A stretch of 64,000 bases of DNA from Xanthobacter autotrophicus (GTDB lineage Bacteria > Pseudomonadota > Alphaproteobacteria > Rhizobiales > Xanthobacteraceae), in NCBI RefSeq assembly GCF_005871085.1, contig NZ_VAUP01000028.1, forward strand, positions 124,001 through 188,000, written 5' to 3'. The position numbers were made by a program, and so were the translations under genes. Shown piece by piece: positions 7,904 to 15,752 of the stretch. The notes below the pieces were generated by a model that was given only the letters and a program-made list of their open reading frames with translations, was not told where the DNA came from and did no database searches. Every line of letters starts with the position of its first letter. Position 1 is the stretch's first letter.

Positions 7904-8383
7904 ATGGCGGACGGCTTTCCCATCGAGGGCTATGCCTGCCTGTTCGACGTGGCCGATCTTGGCCGCGACCTGGTGCTGCCCGGCGCCTTTGCCGCGAGCC
8001 TTGCCCGGCAGGGCGCGGGCGGCGTGCGGCTGCTCTACCAGCACGATCCGGCCGAGCCCATCGGGGTGTGGACCGAGGCGTTCGAAGACACGCGCGGCCT
8101 CTATGTACGCGGCCGCCTCTCGTCCGACGTGGTCCGCGCCCGCGAGTGCGCGGCGCTGATCGGCGAGGGTGCGCTGGACGGCCTTTCCATCGGCTTCAAG
8201 GCGGTGGAGGCGCGCACCGATCCGCGCACCCGCCTGCGCCGGCTGTCGCGCATCGATCTGTGGGAGGTGTCCATCGTCACCTTCCCCATGCAGCCGGGGG
8301 CGCGCATCGCCCGCCCGCCCGCCGCCCCCGCGGCGCTGCTTTCCGCCGCCGCGGCCCGCCTGCGCGCGGGCTCCCGCATCTGA
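7904..8383 (+). CDS. Prohead protease, HK97 family (g4)
   Basis: A 159-residue capsid maturation protease. Family-typical stretches are IEGYACLFDVADLGRDLVLPGAF near the N-terminus, VRLLYQHDPAEPIGVW with the probable catalytic His, and LSIGFKAVEARTD followed by LWEVSIVTFPMQPGA with the catalytic Ser and acidic residues. It cleaves the capsid scaffold during head assembly. It lies directly upstream of the major capsid gene, as in RcGTA. Confidence 0.92.
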   Translation: MADGFPIEGYACLFDVADLGRDLVLPGAFAASLARQGAGGVRLLYQHDPAEPIGVWTEAFEDTRGLYVRGRLSSDVVRARECAALIGEGALDGLSIGFKAVEARTDPRTRLRRLSRIDLWEVSIVTFPMQPGARIARPPAAPAALLSAAAARLRAGSRI

Positions 8384-8411
8384 TTTTTCGTTCATCGCAG
8401 AAGAGGTTTTC

Positions 8412-9713
8412 ATGTCCCGTCCCCACACGGCCTTTGCCGACACTGCCTTTGCCGACACCGCCCGCACCGCAGCCGGCGCGCCCGAGACCAAGGTGGCCGG
8501 CGCCGAGGCCAGCTCCGCCGTGGCCGATTTCCTCGCCGCCTTCGAGAGCTACAAGCAGGTCAACGACACTCGCCTCGCCGAGATGGAGCGGCGCAGCGCC
8601 GACGTGCTCACCACCGAGCAGCTGGGCCGCATCGATGCCGCCCTCGACACCCACAAGGCGCGGCTCGATGCCCTCGCCACCAAGGCGCTCCGGCCCGCGC
8701 TCGGCGCCGCGCCGGAGCGGACCGAGGCGCCCGCCGCCACCCGCGAGCACACCGATGCCTTCGCCGCCTATGTGCGCCACGGCGAGGCCGGCGGCCTGAA
8801 GGCGCTGGAGGCGAAGGCGCTGTCTTCCGACTCCGGCGATGCCGGCGGCTATCTCGTGCCCTCGGAAACCGAGACCGAGATCGGGCGGCGCCTTGCGGTG
8901 CTCTCGCCCATCCGCGCTCTGGCCTCGGTGCGGACCATCGGCGGCGGCACCTATCGCAAGCCGTTCATGACCTCCGGCCCGGTTTCCGGCTGGGCGGCGG
9001 AGACGGCGGCGCGGCCGCAGACCGACAGCCCGGTGCTGGCGGAGCTGACCTTCCCGGCCATGGAGCTTTACGCCATGCCCGCCGCCACCCAGTCGCTGCT
9101 GGACGACGCGCAGGTGAATGTGGAGGAGTGGCTCGCCACCGAGGTGGACACCGCCTTCGCCGGCCAGGAGGGGGTGGCCTTCGTCACCGGCGATGGCGTG
9201 GCCAAGCCCAAGGGCTTCCTCGCCTACGCCAAGGTGGCCGAGAGCGCGTGGGCCTGGGACAAGGTGGGCTATGTGGCCACCGGCGCGGCGGGCGCCTTTC
9301 CGGCCGCGACCCCGGCCGATCCGCTGCTGGATCTGGTCTATGCGCTGAAGGCCGGCTACCGGCAGAACGCCACCTTCGTCATGAACCGCCAGACCCAAGG
9401 CGCGGTGCGCAAGCTCAAGGACGAGAACGGCAATTACCTGTGGGCGCCGCCCGCCGGGGTGGGCCAGACCGCGAGCCTGATGGGCTTCCCGGTGGTCGAA
9501 AGCGAAGCCATGCCGGACGTGGCGGCCGACGCCTACGCCATCGCCTTCGGCGACTTCCGCCGCTTCTATCTGGTGGTGGACCGCGCCGGGGTGCGGGTGC
9601 TGCGCGATCCCTATTCGGCCAAGCCATACGTGCTGTTCTACACCACAAAGCGCGTGGGCGGCGGCGTGCAGGATTTCGACGCCGCCAAGCTGCTGAAGTT
9701 CGCGGCGAGCTGA
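8412..9713 (+). CDS. Major capsid protein, HK97 fold (g5)
   Basis: A 433-residue product. The ATG at 8412 is preceded by AGAGG and gives MSRPHTAFADTAFADTA, containing a duplicated FADTA unit. Residues to about 115 form the charged helical delta/scaffold segment expected to be removed by the prohead protease. The mature part starts around the SDSGDAGGYLVPSE motif, the standard opening of this family. It continues with RALASVRTIGGGTYRKPF, GVAFVTGDGVAKPKGFL, a helical segment QTQGAVRKLKDENGNYLW and a final DPYSAKPYVLFYTTKRVGGGV. It forms the icosahedral head shell. Confidence 0.94.
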   Translation: MSRPHTAFADTAFADTARTAAGAPETKVAGAEASSAVADFLAAFESYKQVNDTRLAEMERRSADVLTTEQLGRIDAALDTHKARLDALATKALRPALGAAPERTEAPAATREHTDAFAAYVRHGEAGGLKALEAKALSSDSGDAGGYLVPSETETEIGRRLAVLSPIRALASVRTIGGGTYRKPFMTSGPVSGWAAETAARPQTDSPVLAELTFPAMELYAMPAATQSLLDDAQVNVEEWLATEVDTAFAGQEGVAFVTGDGVAKPKGFLAYAKVAESAWAWDKVGYVATGAAGAFPAATPADPLLDLVYALKAGYRQNATFVMNRQTQGAVRKLKDENGNYLWAPPAGVGQTASLMGFPVVESEAMPDVAADAYAIAFGDFRRFYLVVDRAGVRVLRDPYSAKPYVLFYTTKRVGGGVQDFDAAKLLKFAAS

Positions 9714-9790
9714 GGGGAGGGGTCTTCGTCCCAGGGCGCCAAAGCCCCTCTCTGGCTTGCGGTGCCTGGTGGGGTCCGCTTCTCACCCCC

Positions 9791-9906
9791 GTCGCCCTCC
9801 GGCTTGACCGGAGGGCCCATCTCTCCGCGTGTCCCAGCCTCCGCGGTGTCACGTCTGCGCCTTCCCAGGCGAGGCCATGGGCCGTCCGGTCAAGCCGGAC
9901 GGCGAC
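9791..9906. repeat. Dispersed paired-hairpin element, family 1, copy C
   Basis: A full copy with both arms conserved (left GTCGCCCTCCGGCTTGACC, right ending GCCGGACGGCGAC) and a different centre. It lies in the 292-base gap between the capsid gene and the convergent transglycosylase gene. Nothing else was recognised in that gap. Confidence 0.85.
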
Positions 9907-10005
9907 GGTGGGAGGGGCGATGGCGGCGGTGATCCCTCCCGGTTCGGGAGAGGGTCGGGTGGGAGCCGCATTGCGACCGGACGAGGGATATCCCCGCCCG
10001 CCCCT

Positions 10006-11028
10006 TCAGTTCGGCAGCACCAGGCAGGCGCCGCCAGCTTTGCGCAGGCGGTCGCAGATTTTCATGCCCTCGGCCTTGGTCTGGGCCGGCAGGCGCACGC
10101 GATAGAAGGTGCGCGGGCCGCGCCCGCCCACCCGCGTCGCCACGATCACCGGGGTCAGGTCTCCGAACTCGGCGGGATGCCGGGTCGCCTCCCGGCGGAA
10201 CGAGGCGAGGGCGATGTCGCGCACATAATTGCCGGAGATCTGCACCCCCCATGGGGCGAACAGCGGATTGGCCGGTTCGCCCGCCAGCGGCGCCGGCGCG
10301 CCCTTGCGGAGGGCGGCGACGGTGGCAAGGCAGGCCTCCTGCGGGAGGGCCGGGGCCTCGCTTCCCTTGTCGCCGCCCTTGTCCGCAGCTTTGTCCGCGC
10401 CCTTATCGATGCCCTGCCGCCGCAGCGCGGCCCAATCCTCAGCCGGGCGGCCGGTGATGATGCGCACATAGGCGCGCGTCTCCTCCGGCAGTCCGCCGCC
10501 ATTGAGGAAGCCGGAGACGCGCCCGGGACCGGCATTGTAGGCCGCCGCCGCCAGCCCCAGATTGCCGAAGCGGCGGTTGAGGTCGGCCAGCAGCGCCGCG
10601 GACGCCGGGATCGCCGCCTCCGGATCGAACGGATTTTCGAGCCCGCGCTCCCTGGCCGTGCCGGGCATGAACTGGGCGATGCCCTGCGCGCCCTTGTTGC
10701 TCACCACATGCGGCCGGAACGAGCTTTCGCGCCAGATGAGGCGGGTGAGGAAGGCGGCCGGCAGGCCCTCCTTCGCTGCCGCCGCATCGATGAGGCGGCA
10801 GATGGCCTGGTCCACCGTTTCGCCCCGCGCGGGACCGGCGGGCGCAGGGTTGGCAACTGCGGGATCGGGGGGAGCGGGCGCTGTCGATGCCGGCCTGTCC
10901 GGGGCGGCCTCGCCCGAGGTCTGGCTGAAGGCCGGCCCGGCGCCGAGAACGGCGACGACTTTAAAGGCGAGGGCAGCAGCGATGATCCGGCCGGCGCGCC
11001 TGAAACGGGGCGATGCGGCCGGGGCCAT
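10006..11028 (-). CDS. Periplasmic lytic transglycosylase (SLT domain)
   Basis: A 340-residue exported protein. An Arg-rich start and hydrophobic stretch (IIAAALAFKVVAVLGAGPAFS) form a signal sequence, followed by a Pro/Ala linker. The SLT domain spans about residues 75-190. Its catalytic Glu is in LIWRESSFRPH, followed by NKGAQGIAQFMPGTA and AAAYNAGPGRV. The enzyme cleaves murein glycan strands. The C-terminal part (about 245-340) ends with FYRVRLPAQTKAEGMKICDRLR, resembling a SPOR-type murein-binding domain. It is downstream of, and nearly touches, the trypsin-like gene in a two-gene operon inserted between GTA capsid and adaptor genes. Participation in GTA exit or entry is possible but unproven. 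Confidence 0.9.
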   Translation of the reverse strand: MAPAASPRFRRAGRIIAAALAFKVVAVLGAGPAFSQTSGEAAPDRPASTAPAPPDPAVANPAPAGPARGETVDQAICRLIDAAAAKEGLPAAFLTRLIWRESSFRPHVVSNKGAQGIAQFMPGTARERGLENPFDPEAAIPASAALLADLNRRFGNLGLAAAAYNAGPGRVSGFLNGGGLPEETRAYVRIITGRPAEDWAALRRQGIDKGADKAADKGGDKGSEAPALPQEACLATVAALRKGAPAPLAGEPANPLFAPWGVQISGNYVRDIALASFRREATRHPAEFGDLTPVIVATRVGGRGPRTFYRVRLPAQTKAEGMKICDRLRKAGGACLVLPN

Positions 11029-11030
11029 CC

Positions 11031-11780
11031 CTATCTCCCGCTGCCGAGCGGGCTGCCGAGGCTCTTCGCGGTGGCCTCGATCCAGTCGCGATGGAGCGAC
11101 ACCAAAGTCACGCCGGTGACGCCGCCGCAGCCGCGGCTGCCGCCCGGCCCGGTGGCCCAGCCGGTGACGCCCGCCACCGCACCGTCACGAAAGGCGGGGC
11201 CACCACTGTCGCCGGTGCAGGCGCCGGCCGCGCCCTCCGGCGCCGAGAGGCGCACCATGATGCCGCCGGTGGTGCCGATGGAGGGCAGCGCCACCGTGCG
11301 GAGCGTACCGGCGCTCTTGCTCTGGCCATCGGCGACGACGCCGTAGCCGGCGAGCAGGAAGGCGGTGCCCTTCTCGGGCAGGCCGTCGGCGCTGGCGAGC
11401 CGGGCGGTGCGAAAGCGGCCGGGCAGGGGCTCGGCGAGCTTCACCAGGGCGAGGTCGGGGGTCGGTCGGCGGGTCTGGAACTGGCCGGCATCGAAGCGCG
11501 GATGCACCGCGATGCGCTTCGCCGGCACCAGCTTCGGCGGTCCGTCGCCGATGATGGCCACCGCATAGTCCGCCGCCGGCGCCACGCAATGGGCGGCGGT
11601 GAGCACGAGATCGGGCGCCAGCACCGCGCCGGTGCAGGAGGCGCCGCGGGTGGAGACGATGAGCACCGTCTGCGCCGCCACCTCTGCCGCCGCCGGCCCG
11701 CCGCCCATGATGGCCTGTGCCGCGCCTGGCGCAAGGAGGGTCGCGACCAGCGCGAGGACAGGAAGGCGTGCGGCGATCAT
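11031..11780 (-). CDS. Secreted trypsin-like serine protease
   Basis: A 249-residue product starting MIAARLPVLALVATLLAPGAAQA, a clear signal peptide, with GGGAG before the ATG. It has the complete chymotrypsin-fold triad: His in LTAAHCVAP, Asp in PDLALVKL and Ser in CTGDSGGPAF. Paired cysteines fit the usual disulfides. It is probably periplasmic or secreted. The stop is two bases before the start of the transglycosylase gene, so the two are co-transcribed against the GTA direction. A longer reading to 12077 lacks a signal and runs through a palindromic repeat, and was rejected. Confidence 0.9.
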   Translation of the reverse strand: MIAARLPVLALVATLLAPGAAQAIMGGGPAAAEVAAQTVLIVSTRGASCTGAVLAPDLVLTAAHCVAPAADYAVAIIGDGPPKLVPAKRIAVHPRFDAGQFQTRRPTPDLALVKLAEPLPGRFRTARLASADGLPEKGTAFLLAGYGVVADGQSKSAGTLRTVALPSIGTTGGIMVRLSAPEGAAGACTGDSGGPAFRDGAVAGVTGWATGPGGSRGCGGVTGVTLVSLHRDWIEATAKSLGSPLGSGR

Positions 11781-12167
11781 CTCCCGTTTCTGCCGCCCGC
11801 CGTCCGGTGCGTCAATGGCGGGCAGGGCCGGGAATTTCCTTTCCGCGCGGGGCGATGCGCTTGTGTCACAGCGCGTCGGACGGGGCGTCTTGGGCTTGGC
11901 CGCGCGGCTTTTCGCGGGGCGATAGGTCCCCGCGCGCCGCAGAACCCTCTCCCGCGTGCGGGGGAGGGCAGGGAGGGGGCAGACCGCCTCCGCATGCGCG
12001 ACGGCAGGGCTGTTCCGCACGGTTTCCTCGTTATCCCGCCGCCGGGTCCCGGCCCCGCCCTGCTGCCCCCACCCCACCCCACCCCCGCAGGCGGGAGAGG
12101 GAGCGTATCGCGCTGGCGGAGATCGCTGTTTCCGCCGTCGCCCCCATTTGCACCACCGGAGCCTCCC
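11781..12167. other. Intergenic region with inverted GC-rich hairpins
   Basis: This gap lies between the divergent protease and adaptor genes. Two hairpin-forming arms, CCCTCTCCCGC...GCGGGGGAGGG (11945-11968) and CCCCGCAGGCGGGAGAGGG (12083-12101), face each other about 115 bases apart. This resembles the architecture of families 1 and 2. A similar single hairpin is near 217-233. The gap should also hold promoters for both flanking genes. No gene was seen. Confidence 0.6.
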
Positions 12168-12731
12168 ATGGCAGACCTTGTCGCCGGCCCCGCCGCCGAG
12201 CCGCTCACGCGCGCCGAGGCGAAGGCCTATCTACGCATCGACCATACAGACGAGGACGCCCTCCTCGATGCCCTCGTCACCGCCGCCCGGCGCCGGGTGG
12301 AGGTGGAGACCGGCCGCGCGCTCATGGAGCAGACCTGGCGATTCAGCCTCGATGCCTGGCCCCTGCGCGGCATCATCCCGGCGCCGCTGTCGCCGGTGCG
12401 CCAGATCGTCAGCGCCACCGTGGCGGCGGCGGACGGCACGCCGGTGGCGCTGCCCGCCGGCGCTTTGACGCTGGTGGTCGATCGCGCCCCCGCCCTGTTC
12501 CGCGTGGAGCCCGCTCGGGTGAGCGCGCCGCTGGTGCGCCATGGCGGCATCGTCATCACCTTCACCGCCGGCTATGGCCCCGCCGCCGCCGACGTGCCCG
12601 CCGACCTGGTGCAGGCGGTGCGCCTGCTGGCGGCCCATTTCTACGAGCATCGCGACGGGCCGGGAGACACCTCCGCGCTGCCCGCCGCCGCGCGGGCGCT
12701 GCTGGCGCCCTATCGCGTGGTGCGGCTGTGA
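12168..12731 (+). CDS. Head-tail connector / adaptor protein (g6)
   Basis: A 187-residue head completion protein. Typical features are EPLTRAEAKAYLRIDHTDEDALLDALVTAARRRVEVETGRALMEQTW at the N-terminus, an internal beta-rich segment and IVITFTAGYGPAAADVPADLVQAVRLLAAHFYEHR near the end. This is the phage gp6/phiE125 gp8-like pattern. It should form the ring below the portal. The stop overlaps the next GTG start (GTGA). Confidence 0.88.
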   Translation: MADLVAGPAAEPLTRAEAKAYLRIDHTDEDALLDALVTAARRRVEVETGRALMEQTWRFSLDAWPLRGIIPAPLSPVRQIVSATVAAADGTPVALPAGALTLVVDRAPALFRVEPARVSAPLVRHGGIVITFTAGYGPAAADVPADLVQAVRLLAAHFYEHRDGPGDTSALPAAARALLAPYRVVRL

Positions 12732-13048
12732 GCGTCGGGGCGCTGCGTCACCGCCTGACGCACCAGACCGCCGTGGACCTGCCCGATGGCGCCGGCGGCA
12801 TCGCGCGCACCTTCCTCACCGTGGACGTGCTGTGGGGCGCCATCGAACCGCTCGCCACCGATTACGGCCTTGCCGAGGAGCGCCCGCGCGCGAGCCGCCT
12901 CCTGCGCCTCACCGTGCGCGCGCCCAACACCGTCGCGGCGGGCGATCGCCTGCTCCATGCCGGCCGTAGATTCCATGTGGAGGCGGTGGTGGACGCGGAC
13001 GGGCGCGGCCGCTTCCACCACATCCGCTGCCGGGAGGAAGAGACATGA
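12728..13048 (+). CDS. Phage head closure / stopper protein (g7)
   Basis: A 106-residue product initiated by GTG in a GTGA overlap with the adaptor stop. It begins VSVGALRHRLTHQTAV, shows LWGAIEPLATDYGLAE and LRLTVRAP, and ends with GRRFHVEAVVDADGRGRFHHIRC. This is the pattern of SPP1 gp16-like head-tail joining proteins. It closes the filled head and binds the tail terminator. Longer upstream readings pass through the adaptor gene out of frame and were rejected. Confidence 0.85.
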   Translation: MSVGALRHRLTHQTAVDLPDGAGGIARTFLTVDVLWGAIEPLATDYGLAEERPRASRLLRLTVRAPNTVAAGDRLLHAGRRFHVEAVVDADGRGRFHHIRCREEET

Positions 13049-13332
13049 AGGCGACCATCGGCACCAGCGGCTTGCAGGGCCTCGCCCAGCGCCTCGCCGC
13101 CCGCCATCTGCCCGCCGCCCAGGCGGACGCTGCCGGCCGCGCGGCGCGGGAGCTGGCCGCTGAGATCACCGCCGAGACCGGCGCGCCCGCCACCATAGCC
13201 GGATCGCCCCAGCGGCCGTTGGTGCGGGTTACCGATGCGGCGCTTTTGGCGCGCATCCGCGGCGGTCTCGGGCGGCCGGGGGATCCGGTGCTGGACCGCA
13301 TCCGCCTCGCCTTTGCCCGGAGGCGCTCATGA
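13045..13332 (+). CDS. HK97 gp10-like small head-tail protein
   Basis: A 95-residue product overlapping both neighbours by four bases (ATGA junctions). It is Ala-rich and helical at the start (LAARHLPAAQADAAGRAARELAAEI) and ends DRIRLAFARRRS. Its position between stopper and DUF3168 genes suggests an HK97 gp10-type accessory. Primary-sequence support is weak. Confidence 0.6.
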   Translation: MKATIGTSGLQGLAQRLAARHLPAAQADAAGRAARELAAEITAETGAPATIAGSPQRPLVRVTDAALLARIRGGLGRPGDPVLDRIRLAFARRRS

Positions 13333-13748
13333 GCCTCCCCTTCGACAGCCCGGCGCTGGCCCTGCGCGCGGCGCTCCATGCGGCGCTGGTTGCCGATGCG
13401 GCGCTTACCGCGCTCTTGGGCGGGCCGCGCATCCATGACGTGCCGCCGGCTGAGGCGGACTTTCCCTTCGTGGCGCTGGGCGAGGCGGTGGTGGCCGATT
13501 GGTCCACCGCCACCGAAGCGGGCACCGAGCATGCGCTGACGCTCCACGTCTTCTCCCGCTCCGGCGGCCGCGCGGAGGCTTATGCGGTGGCGGAAGCCGT
13601 CGCCCAGGCGCTGCATGACGCGCCGCTGGCCCTCGCCGGCCACCGGCTCGCCAACCTGCGCGCCACCACCGCCGAAGTCCGCCGCGAGAGCGACGGGCGC
13701 ACCTTCCATGCTCTGGTGCGGTTTCGCGCCGTCACAGAGCCCCTTTGA
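13329..13748 (+). CDS. DUF3168 tail terminator protein (g8)
   Basis: A 139-residue protein with the DUF3168 pattern: ALRAALHAALVADAALTALLGG, IHDVPPAEADFPFVALGEA, HALTLHVFSRSGGRAEAYAVAEAVAQALHD and a final FHALVRFRAVTEP. This family caps the growing tail tube and joins it to the head. The start overlaps the previous stop by four bases. Confidence 0.9.
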   Translation: MSLPFDSPALALRAALHAALVADAALTALLGGPRIHDVPPAEADFPFVALGEAVVADWSTATEAGTEHALTLHVFSRSGGRAEAYAVAEAVAQALHDAPLALAGHRLANLRATTAEVRRESDGRTFHALVRFRAVTEPL

Positions 13749-13773
13749 TTTCGAGCCCCTTTGATTTTCGGAG

Positions 13774-14187
13774 ATGACGATGGCCGCGCAGAAGGGCAAG
13801 GACCTGCTTTTGAAGATACATGACGGCACCCAGTTCACCACCGTGGCGGGCCTGCGCTCGCGCACGCTCGCCTTCAACGCCCAGAGCGTGGACGTGACCC
13901 ACTCCGAAAGCGCCGGGCGCTGGCGCGAGCTGCTGGACGGGGCGGGGGTGAAGCGGGCGTCGGTCTCCGGCTCCGGCGTGTTCAAGGATGCCGCCTCCGA
14001 CGCGCTGGTGCGGCAGACCTTCTTCTCCGGCGCGCTGGCCTCCTGCCAGGTGGTGATCCCGGATTTCGGCACGATCACCGGGCCGTTCCAGATCACCGCG
14101 CTGGAGATTGCCGCCGAGCACGACCGCGAGGTCACCTTCGACCTGACGCTGGAAAGCGCCGGGGAACTGGCGTTCGCGGCGCTGTAA
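13774..14187 (+). CDS. Major tail tube protein, TP901-1 family (g9)
   Basis: A 137-residue product beginning MTMAAQKGKDLLLKIHDGTQF. Family hallmarks are TVAGLRSRTLAFNAQSVDVTHSES, RELLDGAGVKRASVSGSGVFKDA and EVTFDLTLESAGELAF. It polymerises into the tail tube. It is followed by a short family 2 palindrome (14208-14236), then the tail chaperone genes. Confidence 0.92.
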   Translation: MTMAAQKGKDLLLKIHDGTQFTTVAGLRSRTLAFNAQSVDVTHSESAGRWRELLDGAGVKRASVSGSGVFKDAASDALVRQTFFSGALASCQVVIPDFGTITGPFQITALEIAAEHDREVTFDLTLESAGELAFAAL

Positions 14188-14207
14188 ACGAGCATTGCCA
14201 ACATTCC

Positions 14208-14236
14208 GTCATGCCCGGGCTTGACCCAGGCATGAC
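14208..14236. repeat. Short form of family 2 palindrome
   Basis: A 29-base inverted repeat opening GTCATGCCCGGGCTTGACCC and closing GGCATGAC. It equals one left arm of family 2 with its own closing sequence, and may be a solo or decayed element. Present as RNA between tail tube and chaperone genes, it would form a stable hairpin. Confidence 0.7.
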
Positions 14237-14313
14237 GGGGCGATCGCGGACATGCCCGCCCTTCGTTTCCAACCGCGCCGCAAGGCGCCGGCCCCTCCCC
14301 GAAAGGACATCCC

Positions 14314-14670
14314 ATGCCCAATGCCCGACGCGGCGAGATCGCGGCCGTGCTGGATGGACGCGTGCGCGTCCTCGTGCTCACCCTCGGCGCCCTCGCGGAG
14401 CTGGAGAGCGCGTTCGGCGCCGACGACCTGATGGCGCTGGCCGCGCGGTTCGAGACCGGCCGCCTGTCGGCCCGCGATGCGGCGTGCATCATCAAAGCCG
14501 GCCTCAACGGGGCGGGCGAGAGCGTGACCCTCGCCGAGGTAGAGCGCATGCGCGCCGATGGCGGCGCGGCGGGCTTCGCGCGCATCGTCGCCGACTTGCT
14601 CGCCATCACCTTCGCCGCCGATGCGGTCGGGGAGGCGCCGGCTTCCCCTCCGCCGCCGCAGCAGGCCTGA
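14314..14670 (+). CDS. GTA tail assembly chaperone-type protein (g10)
   Basis: A 118-residue product. MPNARRGEIAAVLDGRVRVLVLTLGALAELESAFGADDLMALAARF and the following LSARDAACIIKAGLNGAGE match the GTA gp10 family (formerly DUF3356). It probably escorts the tape measure protein during tail assembly. It ends in a low-complexity Pro/Gln tail. The reading frame of the next small gene is in the -1 position and stays open throughout this gene, so a lambda G/GT-like frameshift product is possible. Confidence 0.85.
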   Translation: MPNARRGEIAAVLDGRVRVLVLTLGALAELESAFGADDLMALAARFETGRLSARDAACIIKAGLNGAGESVTLAEVERMRADGGAAGFARIVADLLAITFAADAVGEAPASPPPPQQA

Positions 14671-14879
14671 GGCCGGGGCCCGACGCCGCCCGTCCCTTTC
14701 CCTGGGCGGCGGCCATGGGCGCCGGCTTCGGCCTGCTGCGGCTTGCCCCCGATGCCTTCTGGCGCATGACGCCGCGGGAGCTGGCCGCCGCCGTCTCGGC
14801 CCTGCTGCCGCCCGCGCTGGACCGCCTGTCGCGACCCGACCTGTCCGCGCTGATGAAGCGCTTCCCCGATCCCTCCTGA
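14667..14879 (+). CDS. Rcc01693-like tail chaperone (g10.1), start uncertain
   Basis: About 70 residues. The conserved part, PFPWAAAMGAGFGLLRLAPDAFWRMTPRELAAAV, closes with LMKRFPDPS and is the DUF2376/rcc01693 pattern. The only in-frame ATG (14715) lies after the conserved PFPW segment. The true N-terminus is therefore either a CTG overlapping the previous stop (14667, used here) or is supplied by -1 frameshifting from g10. The family is small and follows g10 in all GTA clusters I know. Confidence 0.75.
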   Translation: MRPGPDAARPFPWAAAMGAGFGLLRLAPDAFWRMTPRELAAAVSALLPPALDRLSRPDLSALMKRFPDPS

Positions 14880-14888
14880 GGCTCCGTC

Positions 14889-15461
14889 ATGACCGAAACC
14901 GTCGATATCGCCATCGAGGTGGACACCCGCACCGCCAAGGCGGCGCTGGGGGAGGTGGAGGTGTCGGCGAAGGGCTTCGCCTCGGCACTGGCCTCCGCCT
15001 TCACCGGCATCGCCGTGCAGGGCAAGGACCTCGGCAGCGTGCTGGAGCAGCTGGCCGCGCGGCTTTCCAACCTCGCCCTCACGGCGGCCCTGAAGCCGCT
15101 GGAGAGCGGGCTGTCCTCCCTGCTTTCAGGGGCGGCCGGCGGGCTCGGCTTCGCCCATGGCGGGGTGATCTCGGAGGGGCGGGTGATGCCGTTCGCGCGC
15201 GGCGGCGTGGTGGCGGCGCCCACCTATTTTCCCCTCGGCGGCGCCAGCCTCGGCCTGATGGGCGAGAAGGGGGCGGAGGCCATCCTGCCTTTGGCGCGCG
15301 GCACCGACGGCAGGCTCGGCGTGCGCTCGGCGGAAGGGGCGGGACGCGCGGCGGTGACGGTGAATGTGTCCACGCCGGACATGGCCGGCTTCCGCCGCTC
15401 CGAGGCCTATCTGTCCGGCCTGGTGGCGCGGGCGGTGGCGCGCGGCCAGCGCGGGGCGTGA
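14889..15461 (+). CDS. GTA tail tape measure protein (g11)
   Basis: A 190-residue protein. The N-terminus (VDIAIEVDTRTAKAALGEVEVSAKGFASALASAF) is helical. A lambda tape-measure-like C-terminal half contains GLGFAHGGVISEGRVMPFARGGVVAAPTYFP and GLMGEKGAEAILPLARG. It is very short for a tape measure, in keeping with the short GTA tail. It is followed by the first tail-region interruption. Confidence 0.88.
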   Translation: MTETVDIAIEVDTRTAKAALGEVEVSAKGFASALASAFTGIAVQGKDLGSVLEQLAARLSNLALTAALKPLESGLSSLLSGAAGGLGFAHGGVISEGRVMPFARGGVVAAPTYFPLGGASLGLMGEKGAEAILPLARGTDGRLGVRSAEGAGRAAVTVNVSTPDMAGFRRSEAYLSGLVARAVARGQRGA

Positions 15462-15470
15462 GGTTGGGCT

Positions 15471-15752
15471 TTAGCGCGCGCTCTTCCAGGGGTCGCTGGT
15501 CTCGGTGGCGGTGGTGCCGCTGCCGGAAGGGGTGCCGCCGAACTGGCTTGGCGCGCTGGTGATGGCGGAACCGCTGAAGCCTTCCACCCGCACGGTGGCG
15601 CCGGTGCGCACGCAGGATGTGCCGCCCGGCACCTTCTGGAAGCCGGCGCCGTATTGGGCGCAGCTGCTATCGTCCTTCTTCGCGGCCGCCGACTGGGCCT
15701 GCGCGCTCCCCGCCAGCAGGAGCGCGGCGAGGGCAGCGCCTGTCGCGCCCAT
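15471..15752 (-). CDS. Small secreted protein with porin-like N-terminal motif
   Basis: A 93-residue product starting MGATGAALAALLLAGSAQAQ, a good signal peptide; starts further upstream (15836, 15887) would spoil it. The mature segment CAQYGAGFQKVPGGTSCVRTGATVRVEG closely resembles the start of alphaproteobacterial porins (Cys, Tyr-Gly-x-Gly-Phe, a second Cys, then the first beta strand), but the barrel is absent. The remainder is Ser/Thr/Gly-rich. It is either a porin fragment maintained as a gene or a distinct miniprotein family. It is convergent with the tape measure gene. Confidence 0.55.
   Translation of the reverse strand: MGATGAALAALLLAGSAQAQSAAAKKDDSSCAQYGAGFQKVPGGTSCVRTGATVRVEGFSGSAITSAPSQFGGTPSGSGTTATETSDPWKSAR

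Noticed and set aside
11031-12077. Trypsin-like gene starting 99 codons further upstream
   Set aside because: The extension crosses GC-rich palindromes, is Arg/Pro-rich and would bury the signal peptide.
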